From: Dromiciops gliroides
Lineage: Eukaryota > Chordata > Mammalia > Microbiotheria > Microbiotheriidae
Assembly: GCF_019393635.1 (NCBI RefSeq)
Contig: NC_057866.1
Coordinates: 7,179,723-7,243,722, forward strand
Reading direction: 5' to 3'
DNA length: 64,000 bases
Within the stretch, counting starts at the first letter, position 1, and the number at the start of each line of letters is the position of its first letter. Below, piece after piece: positions 45,739-58,651 of this stretch. The position numbers were made by a program, and so were the translations under genes. The notes beneath the pieces were generated by a model. The model saw only the letters and a list, made by a program, of their open reading frames with translations, was not told the DNA's origin and searched no databases.

Positions 45739-46179
45739 ACCTATTAAACCAAAATGAAGTGGAATCAAGGGGTTTGCCTGCTCTAGCTGCTGGTCAGAAT
45801 TGCCCACTTCAGGGTGACCCCTAGTAGAGAAGAAGCCCCTCCTCGCCTCTGGCCTTCCCTGCATGCCTATGGGGTGTCCCTGTGCGAGAAGGAACACCAA
45901 CCTTGGTCCAAGAAAGGGGATGGGGAAATGGGCCTCCTTCCCTCCTCCAGGCACTCACTGCCTGGTTTTGCTTCATTTGTTAAAAGGAAAGCTCACTGAG
46001 CTGAGTGAGAGGTGTAAGCCTGGAGACGCATGCAACAAAAAAACATTGCCTCCCCTAAACTTTAAATACCTGTTTTAGGTGCACAGAGGCACCCAGATGT
46101 TGCTAGGACCGTTCTAGGCCTCCCTGATACCCATGCTACTTCTCAGTGAAAGACAGCTTGCTTGCTCCACTTAGTGCCT

Positions 46180-46395
46180 CATGTGCTAAGTGCTCTACAA
46201 ATAGCTCATTTGATCCATGAGGTGACATCCCTGGGAAGGAGGTCCTGTAATTACACCCATTTCACAGATGAGGAAACAGACAAAGAGGGGGATAGTGACT
46301 TGCACAGAAAGTATCAGAGGTCGAAATTTGAACTCGGGTCTTCCTGAGTTTCCCATGCTCTGTGCACTGAGACGGCCCCTCACTGCCTCTAAGTT
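46180..46395 (-). mobile_element. MIR-type SINE relic, minus
   Basis: 'tgctaagtgctctacaaata', 'acccatttcacagatgagga', 'gatagtgacttgcacagaaa', 'ctcgggtcttcctgagtttc': nearly full MIR. Confidence 0.82.
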
Positions 46396-46449
46396 GGCTG
46401 TTATTGTTAACATTAATTAATACGATCCCACATTATTGTTATATTAACA

Positions 46450-46665
46450 ACAATAACAAATACTTTGGCACTTTACAGTTGCAAAAACACCTTCCATGCC
46501 TGTTCTCACTCAAGCCTCACAAAGAAGCACACGAGGTCTGAGGATTCATGTTTTCAGGTGAGGTTAAATTAACCAGGAGGTTAAATTGTAGACCATGATC
46601 ATACAATAGTATCGTGGGCAAGATTCGAACCCAGGACTTCCCAGCTCCGAGCCTAGTGTTTCTGT
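46450..46665 (-). mobile_element. MIR-type SINE relic, minus
   Basis: 'ttggcactttacagttgcaa', 'ttctcactcaagcctcacaa', 'gcaagattcgaacccaggac' in antisense MIR order. Confidence 0.7.
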
Positions 46666-46679
46666 CCAAGGGCATCTAT

Positions 46680-46880
46680 ATGATGTTATGGTCAGAGTTC
46701 TGGGCTTGGAGCTAGGGACACCTGAAATAGGTCCTGCTCAGACTAAATGATCCTAGAAAAGTCAGGGTCCTGCTTAGTTTCCCCATCTGTAAAATGGGAC
46801 ACTTACCTCCCAGAGTTGTTGTGAGGGTCAAGATGAAGTGACAATAGGTGCCTGATTTTTGTAGGCCTTAAAAATACTCT
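46680..46880 (+). mobile_element. MIR-type SINE relic
   Basis: 'gttatggtcagagttctggg', 'agtttccccatctgtaaaat', 'gagttgttgtgagggtcaag' in MIR order. Confidence 0.7.
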
Positions 46881-46889
46881 GTGTGTTAG

Positions 46890-47215
46890 CGGTGGGTTTG
46901 AAAAAGCCCCTAGTTCAAGCCCCACCTCAGATACTTACTGGCTGTGTGCCTGGGAGAAAGTCATTTAGTTTCCCCATGCCTCAGTTTCCTCCTCTGTAAA
47001 AGGAGGGGCCGAAGGGCAGCTAGGTGGTGCAGTGGATAAAGCACTGGCCTTGGATTCAGGAGGACCTGAGTTCAAATCCAGCCTCAGACACTTGACACTA
47101 GCTGTGTGACCCTGGGCAAGTCACTTAACCCTCATTGCCCTGCCAAAAAAACAAACAAACAAACAAACAAAAAAAGGAGGGGCCGCTAAGGACCCTTGGG
47201 GCTCTAACTCTAAGA
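46890..47215 (+). mobile_element. MIR-type relic interrupted by a young CORE-SINE
   Basis: The MIR runs 'ttcaagccccacctcagata', 'gcctcagtttcctcctctgt', then is split at the SINE and goes on after it with 'ctaaggacccttggggctct'. Confidence 0.75.
47012..47171 (+). mobile_element. CORE-SINE with perfect 14-bp target-site duplication, inside a MIR
   Basis: Plus-strand copy between AAAAGGAGGGGCCG at 46998-47011 and 47172-47185. The target is the 'ctgtaaaaggagggg' part of the MIR. 'cttact' before 'agctgtgtg' is missing; the tail is (CAAA)n. Confidence 0.96.
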
Positions 47216-47939
47216 TGGATTATGTGATAGGTAGCACCCACCCTCCTGGCGACCTCAGGCTCTCGCTGTGAGTCTCATGTCAGATCATGGAGGTCCGCTT
47301 GACCCATATCTGCCTCCCAAAGCCCAGCCTGCTGAGCCCCAGGATTCGCCTCCCTTCCCCAAGGGAGTCCAGTGCTGGGTTCAGTCTCCCTCTCCTCTCC
47401 ACTCCTGCCCTCGCCTAGGGGACTCCTCGAATACCCAGACCTCTATCCTGCTCATCGACACTCAGAGAGGGTCTTATGGTTGATCTTGCCATCACCCCCA
47501 AACGTACCGCTCCCCACTCATGCAATCTGTCTGTTGTCATCCCACCTCCCCTCTCCACACTCTCTGGCTGTCCCCATCTTGACCCCTTCTTGGATTAACT
47601 CAACACTGCCCTCTCGAGACCCTTCATCTTTTCAGAGGTTTTGCCTGGCCAAGCCTCAGTCTTGGCTCACTCTTGTTATCCCCTGCCCCGACTCTACTCA
47701 CCTGCTGCTGGATAAGAGTAGAGAAAATCCTGAAATTATATTATATAATCTCAACTGCTGTGCTAAGGAAATCCTTAGTCACCTCCCTCACGGACTCCCT
47801 TATCTCACTCAGCATGAGGGCTTTCCTGAATATTTTCACCCCTCCTCAAGCCTCTCCTGGGTCCCCATCCCTTCCCTGTCTCAGCTAAAAACCCACCTCA
47901 TATTTCTCTTTTAAAATTTATTTATTTGTTTGTTTGTTT

Positions 47940-48074
47940 TTGTGGGGCAACGATGGTTAAGTGACTTGCCCAAGATCACACAGCTAGTAAGTGCCAAGTG
48001 TCTGAGGTCAGATTTGACCTCAGGTCCTCCTGAATCCAGGGCCAGTGCTTATCCACTGTGCCACCTAGCTGCCC
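47940..48074 (-). mobile_element. CORE-SINE, minus
   Basis: 'tgtggggcaacgatggttaa' to 'tgccacctagctgccc', near the left end of an L1 3' fragment. The flanks are T/A-rich, so the duplication cannot be fixed. Confidence 0.88.
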
Positions 48075-48715
48075 TATTTTTATTTATTTAAAAAATTAAA
48101 TTTTTTTCTCAATTAGATGTAAAGATATTTTTTGAGTTCCAAATTTTTCTCTCCCCCTCCCTTCCCTCACTGATTAGAGAGGGGACAGTCTGATAGAGAA
48201 GACAGGTGGGCATGGGGTCACCTGTGCATTTGTGGGGATATGGCTTTGGAAGAAGAGCCGTTTCTTCATGGGAGTTGGAAGTAAGGGAGGAATCTGGGTG
48301 ATGTGGGAGAAGGGAAGCTCTCCCCAAGACAGAAAGCAATCTGATATAGGTTAAACATTACTATCATGTTAAACATATTTTTACATTAATCAGAACAAAA
48401 GGAAAACACACAAAAAATAATAAACTAGAACAATAACAAAAAAAGCAACAACAAAGGTGAAAATTGTATGCTTCAGTCTGCCTTCAGACTCCATAGTTCT
48501 TTTTCTGAATGTGGAGAGCATTTTCCACCATAAGTCTTTGTGGTGTTGTCTTGGATCATTGTATTGCTGAGAAGAGTTAACTCCATCACAGTTGATCGTC
48601 ACACAATGTTGTTGATACTGTATACAACGTTCTCTTGGTTCTGCTCATTTCACTCAGCATCAATTCACTTAAGTCTTTCCAGGTTTTTCTGAAATCTGCC
48701 TGATCATCATTTCTT

Positions 48716-49943
<1,228 letters not shown>

Positions 49944-50110
49944 CCTGCTCATCATTTCTTACTGCACAATTGTATTTCATCACATTCATCTACCACGACT
50001 TGTTCAGCCATTCCCCAATTGATGGGTTTCCCCTTGATTTCCAACTCTTTTGCCACCACAAAAAGAGCAGCTATAAATATTTTTGTACATGTGGGTCCTT
50101 TTCCCTTTTT

Positions 50111-50253
50111 TTTTTTTTTTTTGGTGAGGCAGTTGGGGTTAAGTGACTTGCCCAGGGTCACACAGCTAGTGTCAAGTGTCTGAGGCTGGATTTGAACTCA
50201 GGTCCTCCTGAATCCAGGGCCGGTGCCCTATCCACTGTGCCACCTAGCTTCCC
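50111..50253 (-). mobile_element. CORE-SINE inserted in the L1
   Basis: Minus-strand copy. CCTTTTCCCTTTTT flanks it at about 50097-50110 and 50254-50267. 'aagt' and nearby bases after 'agctagt' are missing. Confidence 0.92.
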
Positions 50254-50311
50254 CCTTTTCCCTTTTTAATGATCTCTTTGGGATATATATTTCTCTTTAA
50301 AAAAAGTCCCC

Positions 50312-50462
50312 GGGGGCAGCTAGGTGGTGCAGTGGATAAAGCACCAACCCTGGATTCAGGAGGACCTGAGTTCAAATTCGACCTCAGACACTTGACACTT
50401 ACTAGCTATGTGACCCTAGGTAAGTCATTTAACCTTCATTGCCCTGCAAAAAATAAACAAAT
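50312..50462 (+). mobile_element. CORE-SINE
   Basis: Plus-strand full copy starting gggggcagctaggtggtgc, immediately right of the L1 remnant. Confidence 0.92.
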
Positions 50463-50477
50463 TTTAGAAAACTAACT

Positions 50478-50918
50478 AAATAAAAAAGATCTGATGATCA
50501 ACTGGGATAGACTTAGCTCTTCTCAGCAATACAATGATCCAAGATAATTCCAAAGAACTCATGATGGAAAATGTTCTCCACATCCAGAAAAAAGAACTGT
50601 GGAATCTGAGTGCAGATTGAACCAGACCGTTTCTACTTTTGTTTTTGTTTTTTCTGTTTTTTGAGGTTTTTCCCTTTTGTTTTTATTCTTCTTTCACAAC
50701 ATGACTAATGCAGAAATAGGTTTAATGTGATCGTACATATATAACCTACATCAGATTGCTTCTGTCTTGGGGAGGGGGGAGGGGAGGGGGGGGCGGGCGG
50801 GAGAAAATTTTGGAACTATAAATCTTATGAAAACAAATGTTGAAAACTATCTTTACATGTAACTGGAAAATAGTAAAAATACTTTTATGATTTAAAAAAA
50901 TAAAATAAAATAAAAGAT
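50478..50918 (+). mobile_element. L1 3' end, plus
   Basis: 'gatagacttagctcttctca', 'agttctttggaattatcttg' in reverse sense, 'gaaaacaaatgttgaaaact' and an AAATAAAATAAAA end give the 3' UTR of the same L1 family as 59379-60064. AAAAGATC flanks at about 50490 and 50914 may be the target duplication. Confidence 0.88.
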
Positions 50919-50923
50919 CCAAC

Positions 50924-50924
50924 A

Positions 50925-50957
<33 letters not shown>
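50924..50957 (+). repeat. (CA)n microsatellite
   Basis: Perfect or near-perfect CA repeat of about 34 bp with one TA interruption, next to the L1 poly(A) end. Confidence 0.95.
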
Positions 50958-50958
<1 letters not shown>

Positions 50959-51138
50959 ACAGAAAAAAGGGGGCAGCTAGATGACACAGTCTCTGTCTCT
51001 CCTGTCGTCTCTCTCTTTAAGTGTGTCAAGCTGGTCTGCAGTGGAGTCTGGAAGGAGTCTCTCCCCTCCCAAGCTCTCACACCAACTATCTCTCACGCCA
51101 TCATCTCATCCATATTCTCCCCCAAATTAGGCTTCACA

Positions 51139-51372
51139 CCTAAGTAGTGGGACACAAAATGCCCTAGGCTTGAAACCTCTGTTATATAAGAAATAGACAG
51201 GTATCCCTAAGTAAGTGGGACACAAAATGTCCTAGGCTTGAAACCTACGTGATATAAGAAATAAGCTGTGTGACCCTGGGCAAGTCACTTCACCCCAATT
51301 GCCTCGCTAAAAAAAAAATAATAATAATAATAGTATAAGAAATAGACAGGTACTCCTAAGTAAGTGGGGCAG
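51139..51372 (+). repeat. 67-bp tandem duplication carrying a truncated SINE
   Basis: Unit 1 (51139-51205) and unit 2 (51206-51263 plus 51345-51354) share 'cctaagta(a)gtgggacaca' to 'agaaatagacagg'. A third unit starts at 51355. Unit 2 is split by a SINE 3' part (51264-51333, from 'agctgtgtgaccctgggcaa' to the A/TAA tail) with an 11-bp duplication TATAAGAAATA on both sides (51253-51263, 51334-51344). Confidence 0.88.
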
Positions 51373-52033
51373 AATTTCCATTCATGGATTTTCTTCCCTT
51401 GGAGACAAACCACTAGGTCAGACCTCTCTGAGGACAAAGACTTGATTTCTGGGCCCGATGAATTGAGAATGGCTCAGAAACCTTCCATTTCTTGGCTCAT
51501 TCCTATCGTCCAACCTCGGAATTGGAGAAGACCTCAAAGGCCCCCAGATCCAGCTCGACCCCTTTGCTGATGAAAGGCCATCCAGGTTTTGCCCAGAAGC
51601 CTCTGGTGACAGGAGCCTCCCACGTTTCGCTTGCACAGCTCCAGATTGATGGCTACCCACCATTCCCAGATCTTCCCCCTGAGGCAGGACAGAAGTTGTC
51701 CAAATCCCCAACCCTCTGGAAACGCAGGTTGGTGTTCATGGCACCCTACAACCTGGCCCCAGCTTCATCTCCTGGCCCTCCCCGGATGCCTCCACTTCGG
51801 CAGGTGGGAGCGTCCTTACAGCTCCAAGAATCAACCAGTCGATCAATGTTGTTGTTGTTTGTCCTCCATTCTCGAAGAGGACCATGACATGGGGGTGATG
51901 TCATGACTTGCACTGAATTGGATTTAAGTGAGAGAAGGCTGTGCAAGGTCACCAACCTCACTCTCTCCTCCAGAGCCATCTGGGTCCAGTGGCAAGATAG
52001 ACATCAGGACGATTGGAGATGGCCCCAGATGTT

Positions 52034-52157
52034 TGAGGCGATTGGGCTTAAGTGACTTGTCTAGGGTGACACAGTTAATAAGTGTCGAGTGTCTGAGGTT
52101 GGATTTGAACTCAAGTCCTCCTGACTCCAGGGCCAGTGCTCTAGCTACTGGGCCACC
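52034..52157 (-). mobile_element. CORE-SINE, older copy, minus
   Basis: 'aggcgattgggcttaagtga' to 'ctactgggccacctt'. More diverged than the other copies; it abuts the L2 3' end. Confidence 0.85.
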
Positions 52158-53208
52158 TTATTAAATGCTTTCTATGCACCAGGCACTGTTCTAAGAATAC
52201 AAGAGACTCAAGGAGCTTGCAATCTAATGGGGAAGACAGTATGCAAATAAATATATACAGAGCCAGCTATATACAGGATAAACAGGAGATAAGTAACAGA
52301 GGGGAGGTACAGGAATCGAGGGGTTGGGGGAGGCTTCTTGTAGAAGGTCGGATTTTTAAAAAACTGGGGGGTTGGCAGAGCAGAGGAGGGAAAGTGTGCC
52401 AGGAATGGGGGCCGGCCAGAGAGGGTGCCCAGAACTGAGAGAGGAAGGGTCTCGTTTGTGCCGTACCCAGAGTCCGGGGTCTTTAGATTGGGGAATAAAA
52501 CGTAAGAAGCCTGGAAATGGAGGAGGGGAAAGGTTCGGAAAGGCTTTGAATGACAAGCAGAACATTTTGCATTTGCCCGTAGGAGGTGTTGGAGCTGGGG
52601 AGTGACCTAGTCCGACCTACACCTTAGGAAAATCCCTTTGGTGGCTGAATGGAGGGTGGGCTGGAGTGGGGAGAGACTTGAAGCAGGAAGAGCCCCAGCG
52701 ACCATTGCGGTGACCCAGGCCGGAGGGGATGAGGGCCGGCCGCAGGGGGGCAGGTCAGAGGAGAGAAGGGGACGTATCCAAGAGATGCTGCCGAGGTGGA
52801 ACCCCGGGCCCTGGCAGCAGCTCGGATAGTGGGGTGGGGGAGCCGGGAGAGAGGGTGAGGAGTCCCCATGACTCAGGTTTCCAGTCTGAGGGACTGGGGG
52901 GAGGGTGGCGCCCTCTACAGGAGCAGGGGAGAAGACAAAGAGTTTTGTTTTGGAGTGTGTTGGAGATGTGGGATTGAAAGTCCGCAGAGACTGGGGCACG
53001 ATGGGTGGACTTGAGAATCCTCAGCATAGGGATGGTCCCGAGATCCACAGGAGCTGAGGAGAGCCCCGCCCGTGGGGAGGGGAAAGAGGGGGAAGAGCAG
53101 AGGGCCCAGGACAGAGTCTGGAGGAGAATCCAGCACAAGAGACAGAGAAGGCGCCGTCAGGGAGGTAGGAGGAGAACTGGGGGAGGGGGAGGGGGGGAGA
53201 GAGAGAGA

Positions 53209-53293
<85 letters not shown>

Positions 53294-54990
53294 TCCCAAA
53301 AACATCGCGAGAAGAGAGCGTCACAGAGGAGAGAGTGACCACCAGTGCCAAAGGCTGCAGAGCGGTCCAGGGGGAGGAGGATTGAGGAAAGGCCATCGGT
53401 AACTTTGGAGAGAGCAGTTTCTGTGGAATAAAGTCAGAAGCCAGACTGGAAAGGATTCCAAAAAGAGTGCGAGGAGAGACAGCGGAGGCCCCCGGCGGAG
53501 GCCGCCAGCGGAGGCGGGCTTTGCTAAGAATTTAGCCACAAAGGGCAGAAAAGATACAGGAGGAGAGTTAGCAGGAATGGAAGGACCCAGTGAGGGTCTT
53601 TTGAGGACGGTTTGCAGGCAGTAGGGAGGGAGCCCGTAGAGAAGGAGAGACTGAAATAAGTGGGATGGGGATGACAGTGGGGCAGTCTGTGGAAGGAGGC
53701 AGGAGGATAGGGGGTCACTTGAGCAGATGAGGGGTTTGCCCCGGCCAGGAGTCAGGTCACCTCATCTTGTGCCTCAGGGGTGGAGGAAGGAGGGGGAGAG
53801 GGTGTCTGAGCGATGGGAGAGGAGAGGGAGGCAAAGATCTCAGCTGAGAGATTGGGAGGAGGGGGAGCCATGGGAGGTTTGAGGAGGGATGAGGAAGTCT
53901 GGAAGAGCAGCTGTGGACCGTGGGAGAGGGAGGAGATAAGGGAGGTGTTAGAGGATTGCCCGGCAGCAGTGAGGTTGTGGGATGCAGTTCTGTAGTGAAC
54001 TCTGTCAGAACAGCCGTGGGATTTTCTCCACCTTCATTCGGAAGCACACGTGCAGGAGCAGAGGAGGCAGAGGATGGTGGGAGCGATCCAAGGCAGAGGC
54101 TTGGCAGGGCATAATCAACCCTATGATAAGGGGGCGAGGGATTCGAGAGGAGGACGGTGCAGAGCTGAATTGGTCCCCAAGGAGTCCGGAGGGGGAGAAG
54201 AAGAGAGGATGACTGGTGCAGGGAAGATGGCCTGGGAAGGGATGGAGGGGTCAAGGGATTGCAGGTCATAGTGTGGAGGAAGAATAGGGCTGTGTAAGGG
54301 AAAGCCAATAGATTATGATCGAATAAGGGGATTTGGGAATTCTTGGAAATGGGGGTGGTACACTTGTGGATGGTGCAAGATCGAGGGTATGACTGTCTTT
54401 ATGCGTGGTTGAGGTGGGGTGGAGGAGGACCTCATGGAGTGAGTAGTTAAGGAACCGAATGGTTGGGGTGCTCGAGGAAAGTCTGTGTGTATGTTGAATT
54501 CTCCTAGTGTGAGGACAAGAGAAAAATGGGGGACATGTCCCGAGCTCATTGAGGAAGGACCTGGGCTCTGCAGACGGCAGCCCCAGGATTGTAATTGGGT
54601 GGTAGGTATGAAGAGCCTGAGCCCCAAAGGAAGAGAGGCTACTGAGTGACGAAGAAGAGGGAGAAGGTGAAAGTGACTCTGGGGAGCGAGGACGATGGAA
54701 GGCGAGGAGTCTTCCCCTCCCCCTGCCCTGACCAGGACGCGGACGAGAACACGTGAAAGCGCAGCCGGGACTGGAAAGGGTGGCCAGGGAGCCTGCGTCA
54801 TCGGGGGAGCCAGGTTGGGAGAGGAGAAGCTCTCGGGTGAAGGGCAGCCTGCTGGCTCTGGAGCAGGCACAGCGCAAGGGCTAGGCGGAGTGCCAATAAA
54901 ACTTGGGGGGATGGAGAGCGTGCAGCGGGGTTGGGATGACGACCCACAGGGCAGGGGTGAGAATGGTCCTCAGTGAGTAGAAGGGACCAC
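52158..54990 (-). mobile_element. Long L2-type LINE relic with EN and RT remnants
   Basis: The left end is the antisense L2 3' tail (ttattaaatgctttctatgc, 'gcaatctaatggggaagac'), followed by the antisense 3' UTR and RT (about 52950-53150 and 53340-53420) up to an endonuclease remnant: the minus strand at about 54485-54510 reads LGEFNIHTD, the GDFNxH motif of L2/CR1-clade endonucleases, in one frame, and RFLNYSLHEVLLHPTSTTHK, HTLDLAPS in another. About 2.8 kb, the longest LINE in the window, with many breaks. A (GA)n expansion lies inside. Confidence 0.8.
53190..53289 (+). repeat. (GA)n microsatellite
   Basis: About 100 bp of nearly perfect GA, grown inside the L2-type relic. Its translations (RERERE / SLSLSL) are artefacts. 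Confidence 0.97.
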
Positions 54991-55329
54991 TTGCTCTTCC
55001 TCCCAGGGCCAGGAGCAGCTGGATCCGGAAAGGTCAAGAGAGGGTGGAGACGGTGCCCCTCCCTCCTCCCGCCCTGTGCACCTCGTTCAGCCAGTCCCGG
55101 GCGCTTCCTGGCTTTGACTGCTCCGGACCTCCCTGTTGGCATTTAAGTGCCTCTAAGATTGGTCCCGCACGCTGCCTTCTGGGCAGACGGTCCCCTCTCC
55201 GCCTCCTGTGGGGGACGCTCTATCTCTTCTCTAGATGCCTCTGCCCACTCCAGGCTGGGGGTGCTCCCCTCCACCGAGAACCCCCAATCTCCTTCCTCCC
55301 ACATGACTGATCCTGCTCCTTCCCCCAGC

Positions 55330-55500
55330 CCACTGTTAGCGGCTCCCCCCAATTATTCTGAACAGATTTTGCATTTATTTTTCTGTGTTCATATCGTTCT
55401 CCCCCACCCCAGCTCCCTGGGGACAAGGAATTGTTTTGGTTTGGCCTCTGTCTTTCTTGTCCTAGCGCAGTACCTGGTATGTAGTGGTGTGAGTCCCGCT
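55330..55500 (+). mobile_element. L2-type LINE 3' tail
   Basis: 'ccctggggacaaggaattgt', 'tcctagcgcagtacctggta' are a diverged plus-strand L2 tail. Confidence 0.5.
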
Positions 55501-56039
55501 AGTAAGCGAGAAGTTTTTTCTGCCCTCTGCAGAGGTACAAGCGCCGCACCAGTGGCCGGCGTTTGTGCTTTCCCCTTTTGTTTGAACAAGCATTAAAACC
55601 GAAAACCAAAAGGGTGAAGCCACAGCTCAGAGGCAACGGGGCTTACTCAGGCCCCTGAGATTACCTGGGGGAGGGAGTTATCTAGTTCATTTATGTTTAA
55701 GGTCACCGTGGGGATGTTCCCAGACTGATGCTCTGGGGACAGCCACCTCCGCAGACCCCGGGTAACAGCCTAATGTCCTGGACATAGCCCTGAGACCCAG
55801 GTTCTAGTCCTGCTGCCACATGGCAGTGTGGTCCTAGGTAACTGACTTATCTGGGCATCGACTTCCTTATCTGTCACATGTTCAAGAAACAGCAGCATGG
55901 TAAGTGGTGAGGTCACAGCATTGGTGGAGAAGCTGGGAAATGGATGCCGAGCTGTGGCTACAGGGAAACACACACATAGCCCAAAGACACCGGCAGGGCC
56001 CCGGTCACCATCATGATCAGGTTGGGGGCTCAGGACGAC

Positions 56040-56345
56040 TGCTTCAGCCACAGGGCTTCTGGTGGGGGGCCTGACGTCTCCCGGACAGCACAGGAGTCCA
56101 GTTCTCAGACCCCCCAGGCCAGGTGGGGCCTCGGTGGCATCGGAGCCAACCTTCCCTGAGCAGAAATACGCTCCACAACATCCCCCAAAGCAGGCATCCA
56201 GCTTCTGCTTGGAGACCTGCAGTGGCAGCCATTTCACTGGGCACAGACAGCTCCGATGCTGGTAAGGTTTTTTTTCATTGAGTCCAAACTGGCTGCTCCA
56301 CAACTTGGCCCCACCACCCCTAGTTCTGCTTTCTGATCCCTCTTC
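56040..56345 (-). mobile_element. CR1/L3-type LINE relic, minus
   Basis: 'catccagcttctgcttggag', 'cacccctagttctgctttct', 'tcttccacatgccagcccta' are the inverse of the L3 3' region. It continues after the MIR at 56635-56690 (atcttctccaggctaaaaat). Confidence 0.65.
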
Positions 56346-56354
56346 CACATGCCA

Positions 56355-56620
56355 GCCCTAGGCTAAGTGGCACAGTGGATAGAGTGCCACACTTGGAGTC
56401 AGGAAGACCTGGGTTCAAATCCAGCCTCAGTCACTTACTAGTCGTGTGACCCTGGGCAAGTCACTTAGCCTCGGTTTGCCTCAGTTTCTTCATCTATAAA
56501 ATTAAGACCTTGGCAGCTCCCTCCCAGGATGGGTGTGAAGATCAAATGAGATAAAATGTGTAAAGCACTTTGCAAACCATGAAGAGCTTCATCAATCCTA
56601 GCTATTATTATTTGTACAGC
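56355..56620 (+). mobile_element. MIR/Ther-type SINE, nearly full length
   Basis: 'gtggcacagtggatagagtg', 'cagtcacttactagtcgtgt', 'gtgaagatcaaatgagataa', 'gtaaagcactttgcaaacca': complete MIR order, inserted in the L3 relic. Confidence 0.85.
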
Positions 56621-58189
56621 CATCCTGGCCCTCTGAGTCTTATCTTCTCCAGGCTAAAAATCTCGAAACTCTGTGATTCTCTGATTCAACAGGAAAGCTG
56701 CCCCGCATGGCTGACCACTCATCTCCCATGACATATTCTCGCTGCCTTCTTCTTAGAAAGAGTTCAGTCTAATGCATGGGCCCATACCTCTGCTTTTGTG
56801 GGCTCCCCACAGACAGCTTCCAACTGGAAGAGAGCCTAGCACCCTGACAACGGCTCTTGGGAGAAGTTGGCCTGGGCTTTGTCCCCGATCAAAGCACGTT
56901 TCAGAAGCCATGCCAGAGGCATTGGCTGGAAGGAAGCCTCTCCACTGACCCACCTTCCAGTCTGGAGTCTTTCCTTGTGGGGCTCAGCACTTCTGACAGC
57001 GTGCCCTTAACACCTCTGACAAGGAAGGATGACGCGGCTGCTCCAGGCCACCTCATTGGCCTTCGTCCTTAGCTGGTGGATATGGGAAAGTCCTTGCTTT
57101 GAAAAGGGACTTTGGGTATCCTGAGCATTGGCCTTGGGGCTCTGAGAGGTCTGGAGCCCTGGCCAGTTACCTCCTGCTGCCAACCGCCAGGTGGGAACTT
57201 TTGCACCGATCACCACATTCACAGAAGTAGTTGCACACATCCAGCCGTGAGGCCAGGCCTCAATTCACTTGTTCTCTCGTACGGATGTGACTTTCTTGGG
57301 GAGCAGAGCGGATGAGGTCATCCTCCATGGAGTCCTGCAGCATCTCAGCCTGGGCAGGGTGCCAGGTGTGAGTCCTCTGTCCAGTTTTCCTACAGACTCC
57401 GAGTAGGGCAAACCTTGGCCAGGGACCAAGTAGGACCCAACTTCACAGGAGTCAATCAATGAAGGGCGAGAGGGAAGAAGGCAGGGCTTTATAAGAGGAA
57501 CAGCTTGTGGACTGAGGCTTGGCAATTGTAGAGGGTTGAACTGAGCAAAGTTCAGGCTTACCTCAGCTACCAAAGGATGGGGCATCCCAGTGACCTGTTG
57601 GGAACTTCCCTGTGAGAGAGACAAAACATGAGGGGTGCTGGGAAGCCTTTGAAGACAGGGATGAGCCTTGGGGCTCAACAGGACCTTAAAGGCCTCCCCC
57701 CCACCCCCAGTGAGTGGCCATCTGGCCTTTGCTTCAAGGCCTCTGGTGAGAGGTTTATGCCTCCTGAGGTGGCAGCCCTTGGCATTTCAGCTGGTGCCCC
57801 TCTCCCAGTGCTGCCCTCTGGGCCCGGGCTGAATGGATCTAAACCCTCTTCCATGTGAGGGCCCCTCCAGTGCTTACAGGCAGCCCCTCTCTGCACTCAG
57901 CCGATCCTGCCCCACACCCCCATATTCTCTCTTTTCTTCCAACAAATCCCATCACTTTTGATGTCAAGGTTGTCTGCTATTTGAGCCACCCCCCAGCATT
58001 GCCGTTCCTAAGGTGGGGTCCCCCCAACTCAATACCAGCTTCCACCTCTGGGCTCAGCAGATGGTAGAACCATCCCTTCCCTTGTTCTAGACCCTTTTGA
58101 CCCCTCTCAATGCAGCCTATCAGTGCATAGGGGCGGGGCTGGCCGGTGACACGGTGCATCCCCTCTGAGCCTAGCACCTCAGAACCCTT

Positions 58190-58490
58190 ACTGACCAACT
58201 GGCCTCCTGACTCAGGACATTCTCCCTGCTGTCCCCCATGCCGGTAATGACTTCTCATCTCTGCTTCCCGGCTTCCTGCTTCCTTCAAGTCCCACCTTCT
58301 CAACACAGTGCCCTTTGTTGGTCGTCTCTGATTGACTCTGTTTGTAGCCATGTACGTGCTGTCTCTTCATTAGACTGGGAGCTCCTTGAGGGCAGGGGCT
58401 GTCTTTTGCCTTTCTTTGTTTCCTCAGTGCTTAGTACAATGCCTGGCGCCCAGAAAGTGCTTAATAAATATTTATTAACTACCTAGCTGG
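58190..58490 (+). mobile_element. L2-type LINE 3' end
   Basis: 'cctgcttccttcaagtccca', 'agactgggagctccttgagg', 'cagtgcttagtacaatgcct', 'aagtgcttaataaatattta' form a long, clear L2 3' UTR end. Confidence 0.85.
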
Positions 58491-58510
58491 TGTCTAACCA
58501 TGCTCTCCAT

Positions 58511-58651
58511 TTTTTGGGGTGGGGCAATTGGGGTTAAGTGACTTGCCCAGGGTCACACAGCTATTAAGTGTCAAGGGTCTGAGGCTAGATTTGAACTCAG
58601 GTCCTCCTGAATCCAGAGCCGGTGCTTTATCCACTGCGCCACCTAGCTGCC
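58511..58651 (-). mobile_element. CORE-SINE with perfect 13-bp target-site duplication
   Basis: Minus-strand copy between CCATGCTCTCCAT at 58498-58510 and 58652-58664. Confidence 0.95.

Noticed and set aside
53005-53396. RERERE / SLSLSL open frames
   Set aside because: They are translations of the (GA)n microsatellite.
55770-56348. A 192-codon minus-strand frame
   Set aside because: It covers an L3 relic and unique sequence; the residues show no family signature.
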